From the NCBI RefSeq assembly GCF_050433505.1, contig NZ_JBNPXC010000002.1:744001-808000 (forward strand): a DNA stretch of 64,000 bases, written 5' to 3'. Both the position numbers and the translations under genes were made by a program. Shown in pieces: positions 18,488 to 25,820 of this stretch (the first letter of the stretch is position 1; each line of letters opens with the position of its first letter). The notes below the pieces were generated by a model. That model saw only the letters and a list, made by a program, of their open reading frames with translations. It made no database searches and had not been told where the DNA came from. Origin of the DNA: Methanobacterium_D oryzae. GTDB lineage: Archaea > Methanobacteriota > Methanobacteria > Methanobacteriales > Methanobacteriaceae.

Positions 18488-19969
18488 GTGAAAACCCAAA
18501 TAACTCTAATTACACTATGCTTACTTGCTATTTTAGTCTCTGTTTCTGCTGTTAGCGCTACTAATATTTATGTAAATGCTTCAGCTACTAGTGGTGGAAC
18601 TGGAACTATAACTAATCCTTTCCAAAATATACAATCAGGAGTAACTGCCGCATCAGACGGTGATACAATCAATATTGCAGATGGAACTTATTCTGGAACT
18701 GGCAACAATCAAATTACTATAGATAAGAATATGAATATTACTGGTCAAAGCCAGAATGGAACCATAATAAATGGAACAGGCACATGGATATTCTACAATA
18801 ATGCTAATAACGTTACAATCCAGAATTTAACTTTTGTTAATGCAGGAAATGGGGCCTTATATGATGATTATGGTGGTGCAATCTACAATAATTATTATGC
18901 TAATATGACAATAAATGACTGTACTTTCAAAGAAAACACAGCATATGGTGGCGGAGCTATTATGAATGATGGAAACATGATTATAAACCGCTGTACATTC
19001 ACCAATAACACTGCAGACTATAATGGTGGTGCAATCTTCCATTGTGATGGAACAATGATAATCTCAGGCTGTACATTCACAAATAACACAGCAGGTACTA
19101 ACGGATATGGTTATGGTGGTGCAATATATACTGATAGCGGATTACTGGCAAACACAATAATAAATAACAGTATTTTCGACAGTAACACCGCACAATACGG
19201 TGGTGCAATCTACAATTATTTCCCAATTACCATTACAGGCAGTAATTTCAACAAAAACACTGCAACAACTAATGGTGGAGCTATATACACAAATAGTTAC
19301 TATGATGATTCTTCAAACGTTAAATACAGTCGTTTTGTTGGAAATACTGCAGGAACCACAGCACAAGACATATACTTGTATGGTGGCTCAATAGATGCAA
19401 GATACAACTGGTGGGGCTCAAACAACGGCCCAGTAGCAGGAAGAATAGCTCAAAGTGAAGGTACTCCAAGCAATGAAACCTACACTCCATGGCTTGTAAT
19501 GAACATCAATACAGATCCATCAACCATCTACACTGGTGAGACTTCTAAAATCAGTGTGAATGTTTACACTGATTCAAATGGCACTGATCACAGTGCTGAT
19601 GCTGCTCAATTCTTCAGTGGACCAGAAGTAACATTTACAACCGACTTGGGTAATGTGGGAAGTAAAGAAGTTACAGTTCCTTGGACTCTTGGTATGGCAT
19701 TCGCTATTTTAAGAGGTGATGAGGGACCTGGAATTGCCACATTAACCGCTGCAGACATTGAAACATTGCCAACTACAGTTACTATACTTCAAGCTCCTGT
19801 AAATCCAGATGATAATGAAGAAGTAATTGATCCAGTAATACCAACCGAAAATGAAGTTAACGCAGCAAGTAACACTGTAGAAATGCAGGAGACAGGTATT
19901 CCGCTAGCGGGATTAATACTCGCAATACTAGCAGTATTCGGTGGATTATTAGTACCAAAAAGAAAATAA
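18488..19969 (+). CDS. Pmp-repeat adhesin-like surface protein
   Basis: A 493-residue adhesin-like protein starting at a GTG nine bases after AAGGAGGTG; an in-frame TTG at 18449 would put the ribosome binding site inside the gene. It has a signal peptide (KTQITLITLCLLAILVSVSA), Pmp repeats (CTFTNNTADYNGGAIF and similar) over about residues 120-290, the YNWWGSNNGP motif, an Ig-like domain with FFSGPEVTFTTDLGNVGS, a negatively charged linker (NPDDNEEVIDPVIPTENE) and the anchor ETGIPLAGLILAILAVFGG ending in KRK. Probable role is cell-surface adhesion or shielding. Its leader is shared with the gene at 14767, while its C-terminal domain is closest to the gene at 16890, a mosaic that points to recombination among the paralogues. 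Confidence 0.85.
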   Translation: MKTQITLITLCLLAILVSVSAVSATNIYVNASATSGGTGTITNPFQNIQSGVTAASDGDTINIADGTYSGTGNNQITIDKNMNITGQSQNGTIINGTGTWIFYNNANNVTIQNLTFVNAGNGALYDDYGGAIYNNYYANMTINDCTFKENTAYGGGAIMNDGNMIINRCTFTNNTADYNGGAIFHCDGTMIISGCTFTNNTAGTNGYGYGGAIYTDSGLLANTIINNSIFDSNTAQYGGAIYNYFPITITGSNFNKNTATTNGGAIYTNSYYDDSSNVKYSRFVGNTAGTTAQDIYLYGGSIDARYNWWGSNNGPVAGRIAQSEGTPSNETYTPWLVMNINTDPSTIYTGETSKISVNVYTDSNGTDHSADAAQFFSGPEVTFTTDLGNVGSKEVTVPWTLGMAFAILRGDEGPGIATLTAADIETLPTTVTILQAPVNPDDNEEVIDPVIPTENEVNAASNTVEMQETGIPLAGLILAILAVFGGLLVPKRK

Positions 19970-19974
19970 AATCC

Positions 19975-19997
19975 CTTTTTCCTATTTTTTTTATTTT
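19975..19997. terminator. T-tract between convergent genes
   Basis: A T-rich run directly after the third adhesin gene, in the 39-base gap before the end of the convergent NikR-type gene. Probably terminates the adhesin transcript. Confidence 0.45.
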
Positions 19998-20008
19998 AAT
20001 TAAGTTAA

Positions 20009-20392
20009 TTAAACCACAATTAATTTAACATAATCAAGTTTACGGCTTATCTGAAACATTCTCGCTAATTCTTTTATCCTATCAGCTGATCCATCTAAAA
20101 TAAAAATTTCCATACATTTGTTTTCCTTAAGGTGACTGTGTATCTGTGTATTTATTATATCTTCAAAATCATGTTTTATTTCTGTAACCTTATCTTCAAC
20201 TTCTTGATTATGAATTAGTACAAGAACAGAATTTATTTCACCCTTTAAGTCTCTTTTTTCCTTATTATCAGCTATTAACATTCTTGTACTGGCCCGTATT
20301 ACTTCTGATCTTCCAGAGAATCCTATTTCATCCTTTATGTTATCTATTTCAGAAAGTAATTTTTCATTTAAGGATATGCTCACAATTGGCAT
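20009..20392 (-). CDS. nikR: NikR-type ribbon-helix-helix metal-responsive regulator
   Basis: A 127-residue regulator with an N-terminal ribbon-helix-helix DNA-binding domain (ISLNEKLLSEIDNI ... GRSEVIRASTRMLI) and a C-terminal ACT-like NikR domain. The four high-affinity metal ligands of E. coli NikR are all present with the right spacing: His74, His85, His87 and Cys93 (QIHSHLKENKCMEIF). It therefore should bind nickel or another divalent metal and repress target promoters. It is divergent from znuABC, with a 12-bp palindrome between them (20462-20473). Nickel is vital for methanogens (hydrogenases, F430), so either nickel or zinc could be the signal; position next to a zinc-type ABC transporter leaves this open. 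Confidence 0.85.
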   Translation of the reverse strand: MPIVSISLNEKLLSEIDNIKDEIGFSGRSEVIRASTRMLIADNKEKRDLKGEINSVLVLIHNQEVEDKVTEIKHDFEDIINTQIHSHLKENKCMEIFILDGSADRIKELARMFQISRKLDYVKLIVV

Positions 20393-20461
20393 GATAATTA
20401 TTATTTAATAACTTACTATAAATATTTTGATAAAAATTATTAACAAAATTTTTAAATATTA

Positions 20462-20473
20462 ATAAGTACTTAT
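20462..20473. promoter_or_regulatory. Palindromic candidate operator
   Basis: Perfect 12-bp palindrome ATAAGTACTTAT in the divergent intergenic region between the NikR-type gene and znuA, overlapping or adjacent to TATA-like sequence (TATAATATATTAA). It is a plausible regulator site, though not the GTATGA-type operator of E. coli NikR. Confidence 0.4.
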
Positions 20474-20603
20474 AATATATTAAAAACATGTTCACTGCCT
20501 TAATAATATTCAATAGCTATCATTTAGGCTTAATTTACAAAATTAAACTATGAAAAAAGGAATTTAAAATATACAAATACTTTTTAAAGTTTATGGTGTC
20601 TTA

Positions 20604-21506
20604 ATGGAAAAAAGAAGAATAATTATTGTATCTATACTTCTTTTTGGAATTTTAATTGCCGGATCATTTATTTATTCTGCATCCATAAGTAAACTAACTA
20701 CAATTGATGAAAAGAAGATAGATGTGGTTGTAAGCATACCTCCTGAAGCAGAATTTGTTGAAAAAGTTGGTGGAGATAAGGTTAGAGTTACAGTTATGGT
20801 TCCTCAAGGTGCTAATCCCCACACTTATGAACCATTACCAGAACAGCTTGAAAATGTGAGTGAAGCGAAAATGTATGCTCAAGTTGGTTCGGGAATTGAA
20901 TTTGAAAATGTATGGATGGATAAAATAAGCAGTATGAATAAAAATATGGTTACAGTGAACTGTTCTAAAGGAATTATATTTATGCCAAATGCAGATACTG
21001 ATGAAGCTCATGAAAATCAATATGATACTCATGTATGGGTTTCTCCTCGAAATGCTAAAATAATGGTTGAAAATATATATCAAGGTTTAATTCAAGTAGA
21101 TCCTGCAAATAAGGATTATTATAAAGCAAATAAGGATAAATATCTGGAAGAATTAGATGAGTCTGATAAAAAGATTAATGAATCCCTTAAAAAAGATAAA
21201 AATAGGAAAATTATTGTTTATCATCCGGCTTGGGGATATTTCTGCAGAGATTATGGGCTTACTCAAATTGCAATTGAAAAGAATGGTAAAGAACCAACAC
21301 CGCAGGGAATTATAAGCATAATAGACCAGGCTAAGAAAGAAAATATTAAAGTGATATTTATTTCACCTCAATTTAGCAGTAAGAATGCAGAAACTATAAC
21401 TTCTGAAATTGGAGGTCAAGTAGTTACAATAGATGATCTGGATAAAAGTTATATAAAGAATTTGAATAATGTTGCTAATGCATTTCAAAATGCTTTAAAG
21501 TCTTAA
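20604..21506 (+). CDS. znuA: Zinc/metal ABC transporter substrate-binding protein (ZnuA-like)
   Basis: A 300-residue cluster A-I metal-binding protein. It has an N-terminal hydrophobic segment (residues 5-27) that exports or anchors it outside the membrane. Metal-ligand motifs are visible in order: GANPHTYEP, DTHVWVSPRNA, VYHPAWGYF, and an acidic residue in TIDDLDKSY. The histidine-rich loop of many zinc-specific homologues is reduced to DEAHENQYD, so specificity for zinc against manganese or another metal is not settled. A GGTG ribosome binding site precedes the ATG. It is the first gene of a three-gene operon with the ATPase 40 bases and the permease further downstream, and it is divergent from a NikR-type regulator. 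Confidence 0.87.
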   Translation: MEKRRIIIVSILLFGILIAGSFIYSASISKLTTIDEKKIDVVVSIPPEAEFVEKVGGDKVRVTVMVPQGANPHTYEPLPEQLENVSEAKMYAQVGSGIEFENVWMDKISSMNKNMVTVNCSKGIIFMPNADTDEAHENQYDTHVWVSPRNAKIMVENIYQGLIQVDPANKDYYKANKDKYLEELDESDKKINESLKKDKNRKIIVYHPAWGYFCRDYGLTQIAIEKNGKEPTPQGIISIIDQAKKENIKVIFISPQFSSKNAETITSEIGGQVVTIDDLDKSYIKNLNNVANAFQNALKS

Positions 21507-21546
21507 TAATGAATTTTACCAAAGAAATTATTATAAAGGAATATAA

Positions 21547-22293
21547 ATGACAGTTGACGCATTAAATTTAGAAAATATCTATGTTAATTTTAATGGATTT
21601 CCTATTCTTGAAGATATTAATTTAGTAGTTAAAGAAAATGATTTTTTAGCTATAATTGGACCTAATGGTGGTGGAAAAAGTACATTACTGAAGACTATTT
21701 TGGGCTTAATTAAGCCCGATAAGGGCAATATTCAGATTTTTGGTAAACATTTAAGGGAGAACTTGAGTTTAATCGGTTATTTACCTCAACATACATTTTT
21801 TGATCTTCGGTTTCCTATTACTGTATATGAAGTGACATTGATGGGGAGATATAATGGATTTTTTAAGGGATATAAAGAAAAGGATGAAAAAGCTGTTATT
21901 AATGCGTTAAATGAGGTTGATATGCTTAAATTTAAAGATAGGCAGATAAGTGAATTATCTGGAGGGCAGATGCAGAGAGTTTTTATTGCAAGGGCTCTTG
22001 CAAGGGAGCCAAAATTACTTCTTCTTGATGAACCAACTGCGAGTGTTGATCCCATGATGCAAAATTCTTTTTATGACTTATTATCGAGATTAAAGGAAAA
22101 AATGAGCATAATTCTGGTTACTCATGATGTTGGAGTTGTAAGTGAACATGTTGATAAAATTGCTTGTCTTAATAAAAAACTATTTTATCATGGTGATCCA
22201 GATAATTCAGCTGAAGGGCTACAAAAAGCATATGGTTGTCCTATAGACATAATAGGCCATGGTATTCCTCATAGAATATTTAAAAGGCATTAA
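21547..22293 (+). CDS. znuC: Metal ABC transporter ATP-binding protein (ZnuC-like)
   Basis: A 248-residue ABC ATPase that powers metal uptake with the neighbouring permease. Walker A is GPNGGGKST, the Q-loop is GYLPQHTFFD, the signature is LSGGQMQRV, Walker B is LLLLDEPTASVD and the switch histidine lies in LVTHDVGVVSEHVD. PQHTFFDLRFPITVYEVTLMG resembles ZnuC/MntB-type ATPases. The ribosome binding site AAAGGA is well placed. It is located between the solute-binding protein and the permease. Confidence 0.92.
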   Translation: MTVDALNLENIYVNFNGFPILEDINLVVKENDFLAIIGPNGGGKSTLLKTILGLIKPDKGNIQIFGKHLRENLSLIGYLPQHTFFDLRFPITVYEVTLMGRYNGFFKGYKEKDEKAVINALNEVDMLKFKDRQISELSGGQMQRVFIARALAREPKLLLLDEPTASVDPMMQNSFYDLLSRLKEKMSIILVTHDVGVVSEHVDKIACLNKKLFYHGDPDNSAEGLQKAYGCPIDIIGHGIPHRIFKRH

Positions 22294-22336
22294 AATAGGT
22301 ATATTTTTATTTATGTTATTTTAAGTGGTTGTTTAA

Positions 22337-23137
22337 ATGTTTGAGATTTTTCAGTATGGATTTATGCAAAATGCTTTTATTGCTGCTGTATTAGTTAGTG
22401 TAGCTTGTGGTATCGTTGGTACTTATGTTGTAGTTAAAAAAGTAGTTTCAATAAGCGGGGCGATTTCTCATGCAGCTTTTGGTGGTATTGGTTTGGGTTA
22501 TCTGGTTGGAATAAATCCTATTGTTGCTGCAATTCCTTTTAGTATTTTATCTGCAATTAGTATTGGTTTAATTAATGAAAGAGTGAAGATAAGTGAAGAT
22601 ACTGCTATCGGGATATTGTGGAGTGTTGGGATGGGTTTAGGTGTGATATTTATTAATTTGAGCCCGCAGTATGCTCCTGATCTTTTCAGTTATCTATTTG
22701 GAAATATCCTTACAGTTCCAAGATCTGATCTTATATTGATGTTGATCTTAGATTTAATTATTTTATTTATTGTGTTTTTATTTTACAGGGAGTTTATGGC
22801 TATATCTTTTGATGAAGAATTTTCTAAGGTTGTAGGTGTTCCTGCAGAAAGTATGTATATTCTTCTTTTATGTCTTGTTGCCCTCAGCGTGGTTGTACTT
22901 ATTAAAGTTGTTGGAGTTATACTGGTTATTGCTCTTTTAAGCATTCCTGCAGCTATAAATATTCAGTATACTAATAATATTAAAAAAATAATGATTTTTT
23001 CCGTAATTTTAGGGATTTTTCTAAATATTTTAGGTTTATGGCTTTCATTTATATTTGATCTGGCTTCAGGGGCAACAATTGTTCTAGTTTTAGGTATAAC
23101 TTTTGCTATTTCTACATTATTGAAAAAATACTGGTAA
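22337..23137 (+). CDS. znuB: Metal ABC transporter permease (ZnuB-like)
   Basis: A 266-residue permease of the ABC-3 family with about eight membrane segments. VACGIVGTYVVVKKVVSISGAISHAAFGGIGLGYL is split here as its two marker parts: KKVVSISGAISHAAFGGIG and the later KVVGVILVIALLSIPAAI, both typical of ZnuB/MntC permeases. It forms the translocation path for the metal delivered by ZnuA. It is the last gene of the znu operon; the spacer after it contains two hairpins (23223-23270) that may end or process the transcript. Confidence 0.92.
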   Translation: MFEIFQYGFMQNAFIAAVLVSVACGIVGTYVVVKKVVSISGAISHAAFGGIGLGYLVGINPIVAAIPFSILSAISIGLINERVKISEDTAIGILWSVGMGLGVIFINLSPQYAPDLFSYLFGNILTVPRSDLILMLILDLIILFIVFLFYREFMAISFDEEFSKVVGVPAESMYILLLCLVALSVVVLIKVVGVILVIALLSIPAAINIQYTNNIKKIMIFSVILGIFLNILGLWLSFIFDLASGATIVLVLGITFAISTLLKKYW

Positions 23138-23222
23138 TTCATTAGGTATTTTTGTTACCAATGTGAAAATAGTCACATTTTATGAGGTAAAACATTATTC
23201 AATTGTGAATACAACTGATTTG

Positions 23223-23270
23223 TAGGACTAAAAAAGTCCTAGGTGGAAGTTTGTTTTCATTCTTTCACCT
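23223..23270 (+). other. Two adjacent hairpins after znuB
   Basis: A seven-base perfect stem TAGGACT/AGTCCTA with an A5 loop (23223-23241) is directly followed by a nine-base stem AGGTGGAAG/CTTTCACCT with one G-U pair (23241-23270). They lie about 90 bases after znuB and more than 120 before the next gene. They may be an RNA-processing signal, a terminator-like element or a small RNA. Confidence 0.45.
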
Positions 23271-23397
23271 CCTTTATGCCCTTCCCCCTTAATTTTGAAT
23301 TATTTTATTTCATATAATTGTTTTATCTATTAAAATATCCTAATTTAAAATAGTATCTACTAATATTATATATTTATAAATCTGTAAATTCTAATAC

Positions 23398-24042
23398 ATG
23401 ATTATGAAAAAGAAGATATTCTTTTCAATTATTTTTCTATTAATTTTATTATCTACAACTTCTGTTGCATTTGCAGATGTAATAGAGCCTGGAATGAAAG
23501 AAATTAAATACTATTATAAAATATCTAATATCGATAATTATCCTGATTATATCTTTTTAGCTCATGGAACTCCCTCACCAACTGTAGAAATAGTTAATTC
23601 AAGTGAATTCAGTTTTTATAAGTTTAGTACAGTTTCTGTATATGCTATAAAAAAATCGGATTTTAGTGAAAATGAATTAAAAAATATGGATGATGAAGAG
23701 CTTGAAGATTTCTTTAAAAATGACTCACGAGTAATCCCATCAGATATTGAGCTTCAAGGATCCTATAAAAATGTTGTTATTGCTAATCCTCTTGATAAAG
23801 CGCTTGTAGTGCTTGAAGTAACATCTATTAATGAAAATAAACTGGAAATTGAAAAATCTAAAATAATATATAGGTATGTTGATGGTACAGAAGAGGAAGA
23901 AAAATTTGTAGATCAAAATATTACACCAGAACCTTCTAAAAATAGTGTCTCATTTTGGAGTAGTCAATTATTTTATGTTATCATTTCATTTTTAGCTATC
24001 ATTGTCATAGGAGTAATTCTTATAGCAAGAAGGTATAAATAA
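23398..24042 (+). CDS. Exported membrane-anchored protein of unknown function
   Basis: A 214-residue protein with a signal peptide (KKKIFFSIIFLLILLSTTSVAFA), an extracellular domain and a C-terminal membrane helix (about residues 190-208) followed by a basic RRYK. The domain contains DYIFLAHGTPSPTVEIVNSS near residue 50, a charged helix (SENELKNMDDEELEDFF) and an acidic TEEEEKF segment. I do not recognise a characterised family. A TTTATAAAT box lies about 25 bases before the ATG and there is no ribosome binding site, so the mRNA may be leaderless. The small membrane protein at 24075 follows by 32 bases and is likely co-transcribed. Confidence 0.65.
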   Translation: MIMKKKIFFSIIFLLILLSTTSVAFADVIEPGMKEIKYYYKISNIDNYPDYIFLAHGTPSPTVEIVNSSEFSFYKFSTVSVYAIKKSDFSENELKNMDDEELEDFFKNDSRVIPSDIELQGSYKNVVIANPLDKALVVLEVTSINENKLEIEKSKIIYRYVDGTEEEEKFVDQNITPEPSKNSVSFWSSQLFYVIISFLAIIVIGVILIARRYK

Positions 24043-24074
24043 AAATCCATTATAAACAAAGCTTAAATTGAAAC

Positions 24075-24377
24075 ATGATAAATTATCTTTGGGCATGGCT
24101 TACTACAATTGTTGTTGAGTTTGTAATTATCTGGCTTTTCATTAGAGAGGGGCCTTTGAGATTATTTCTTTATTCATTGCTTATAAATTCATTTACTCTT
24201 CCAATTGCTACATATAGCTACATAAATATAATAAATAATATCTATTTTATTGAATTAATGGTTATTTTAGTTGAAAGTCCATTGATAATGTTATTGATAA
24301 AGATAAATTATAAAAAAGCGTTTTTAATATCATTTGTTGCAAATTTTGTCACTGCTTTAATGGGTTTTTTATTATAA
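24075..24377 (+). CDS. Small polytopic membrane protein of unknown function
   Basis: A 100-residue protein that is almost entirely hydrophobic, with three or four membrane helices and one conserved-looking polar segment, IREGPLRLFLYSLLINSFTLP. No family is recognised. It closely follows the exported protein at 23398, and the two probably form a complex or share one task. A nine-T tract (24394-24402) lies 17 bases after the stop. Confidence 0.6.
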   Translation: MINYLWAWLTTIVVEFVIIWLFIREGPLRLFLYSLLINSFTLPIATYSYINIINNIYFIELMVILVESPLIMLLIKINYKKAFLISFVANFVTALMGFLL

Positions 24378-24393
24378 TAATTGGAGGTACTAA

Positions 24394-24402
24394 TTTTTTT
24401 TT
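24394..24402 (+). terminator. T9 tract terminator
   Basis: Nine consecutive thymines 17 bases after the 24075-24377 gene, a standard archaeal termination signal. A strongly structured sequence begins directly after it. Confidence 0.5.
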
Positions 24403-24406
24403 ATTG

Positions 24407-24499
24407 GCAGACCAAATAAGATCATATTGTTTGGTCTGCACAAGTATGCGTGGAGGCGATAACTAGGCAAATGCCTAAAAGGCATAGTAACTAGTTTTC
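24407..24499 (+). ncRNA. Candidate structured RNA with nested hairpins
   Basis: No open frame explains this stretch, yet it folds strongly. A perfect ten-base stem pairs GCAGACCAAA (24407-24416) with TTTGGTCTGC (24430-24439). After GGAGGCG, a second domain has an outer stem AACTAG (24461-24466) with CTAGTT (24491-24496), extendable to eight of nine pairs, enclosing a perfect six-base hairpin ATGCCT/AGGCAT with an AAA loop (24471-24485). The G+C content stands out from its surroundings. It could be a small RNA, a riboswitch-like element or the remnant of a hairpin-ended mobile element. Strand is arbitrary because both strands can fold. Confidence 0.45.
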
Positions 24500-24940
24500 A
24501 TTAATATTATGTCATTTAATATTAATAATACTTTTGAAATTATTATTTCATAATTTACTGGCAATATAAGACTAATACGATTTACAAAAATAATAGTAAA
24601 CCACATATGTTCCAAAAAATAAACTAAGGTATGGGAAAATCGTAATATGAAACAATAGGTTTAGAACTGTTTTTACTAAGTTTTTAACAAGTTTTACACA
24701 ACTATATTGACATATATTTCTTATTTTACCATAATTTTTCTTAAAAAAATCAATTAAAAAAATGTGCAATGGGCTACATGCAGTCATGTTTAGTATAAAA
24801 ACCATCATTTTTTTTGAAAACTATAATTTCAAAGTATTTTTAAACTGATTTTCCCATAATGATTAAAATGCCTATTTTAGATTAAAGAATATATTTTTAT
24901 CTTATTTTCAGTAACAATTAGGCAAATGTAATCTTTAATT
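24500..24940. other. Intergenic region without supportable gene
   Basis: AT-rich sequence between the structured element and the end of the TrmB gene. A minus-strand open frame of 78 codons exists at 24572-24808, but it has no ribosome binding site and a composition typical of translated A/T-rich spacer. GGGAAAATCG (near 24637) and GATTTTCCC (near 24848) are distant complementary words of doubtful meaning. Confidence 0.45.
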
Positions 24941-25735
24941 TCATTGATTATTATTTATTTGCATTCTTACATATTCATTCCATCTCATATTGAACATATC
25001 GACCATAGAAGATGCAACTGCAGGACTGGGTATCCATAGAGCAATTACTTTGTTTAGATCTAGAATATCTTCATTTATTTTTGGGAACATGATTAGCAAT
25101 TCTTTCTCATCAACTATTACGTATTTAATAGGTGGTTTTCCTGAAATAATCATGTCTGGTTGAACATCAGTGAATGCCTTGACAAGATCAATTTCACCCT
25201 TACTGGTCTTTATAACATCGTTTGCGATAATTCGAAAGCTAATATTATTTCTTTTGGCTTTTAAGACGAGAGATTTTAGAGATTCAACCTCTTCAGGAAA
25301 GTATAAATCACCAAGCATCATAATACTTTTATTGGCTTTTGATACCATATCAAATGATTTGGCCGTAATGTTATTATTACCTTGAATCAGCCATACTTTA
25401 GGTATTTCTTTTTTAATCTGTTGATCATACATCATTGACATTTCATCCGATAGAGAATCGATTTCAGTTAAAAGATCTGATCTACGTTCATCGATTATTC
25501 CTCGTGGATCTCGAGCAGTGAATAACTTTGGCCTTCCATGCTCTACATTTATCCATCCACCTTCTTCTAACTTAGTTAACACAGCATAAATCTTTGTCCG
25601 AGGTATACTTGCTTCTTCGGCAATTTTTGCAGCATCAATTGGACCAAAATTTGTTATAACGATGTAAGTCTTTGCACCATAATTTGTTAAGCTCAACTTT
25701 TGCAAAGCAGAAATCATCTTCTCATCAAACATCAT
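24941..25735 (-). CDS. TrmB family transcriptional regulator
   Basis: A 264-residue archaeal TrmB-type regulator. Residues 5-75 form the winged helix-turn-helix (LSLTNYGAKTYIVITNFGPIDAAKIAEEASIPRTKIYAVL, here spanning two helices and the wing), followed by a short coiled coil around residues 85-105 and a C-terminal phospholipase D-like effector fold (IMMLGDLYFPEEVESL). The sugar-binding subdomain of the long TrmB form is absent. The ATG at 25735 follows GGTGA by seven bases. It is divergent from an MFS exporter gene and very likely controls it through the 85-base shared promoter region. Confidence 0.85.
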   Translation of the reverse strand: MMFDEKMISALQKLSLTNYGAKTYIVITNFGPIDAAKIAEEASIPRTKIYAVLTKLEEGGWINVEHGRPKLFTARDPRGIIDERRSDLLTEIDSLSDEMSMMYDQQIKKEIPKVWLIQGNNNITAKSFDMVSKANKSIMMLGDLYFPEEVESLKSLVLKAKRNNISFRIIANDVIKTSKGEIDLVKAFTDVQPDMIISGKPPIKYVIVDEKELLIMFPKINEDILDLNKVIALWIPSPAVASSMVDMFNMRWNEYVRMQINNNQ

Positions 25736-25820
25736 ACTTTTGTCACCTATTCACCTATTAAAGTTACATTATATTTATATTAGAGTTACTCTTTTATTTA
25801 AGTATATAGAGGCTATAAAA
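25736..25820. promoter_or_regulatory. Shared promoter region of TrmB regulator and MFS exporter
   Basis: Contains a direct repeat TCACCTATT TCACCTATT-like (25741-25757) that includes the TrmB gene's ribosome binding site, and a second pair of AGTTAC words (about 25762 and 25785) flanking a TATA-like AT stretch. The AGTTAC pair is a candidate operator. Confidence 0.4.

Noticed and set aside
24450..24499. Fluoride riboswitch identity for the nested stem element
   Set aside because: The stem layout is faintly similar, but the expected GAUG and CUAC ends and the pseudoknot partner are not clearly present, and no fluoride channel gene follows.
24572..24808. 78-codon minus-strand open frame
   Set aside because: No ribosome binding site, composition of translated AT-rich spacer, no recognisable domain.
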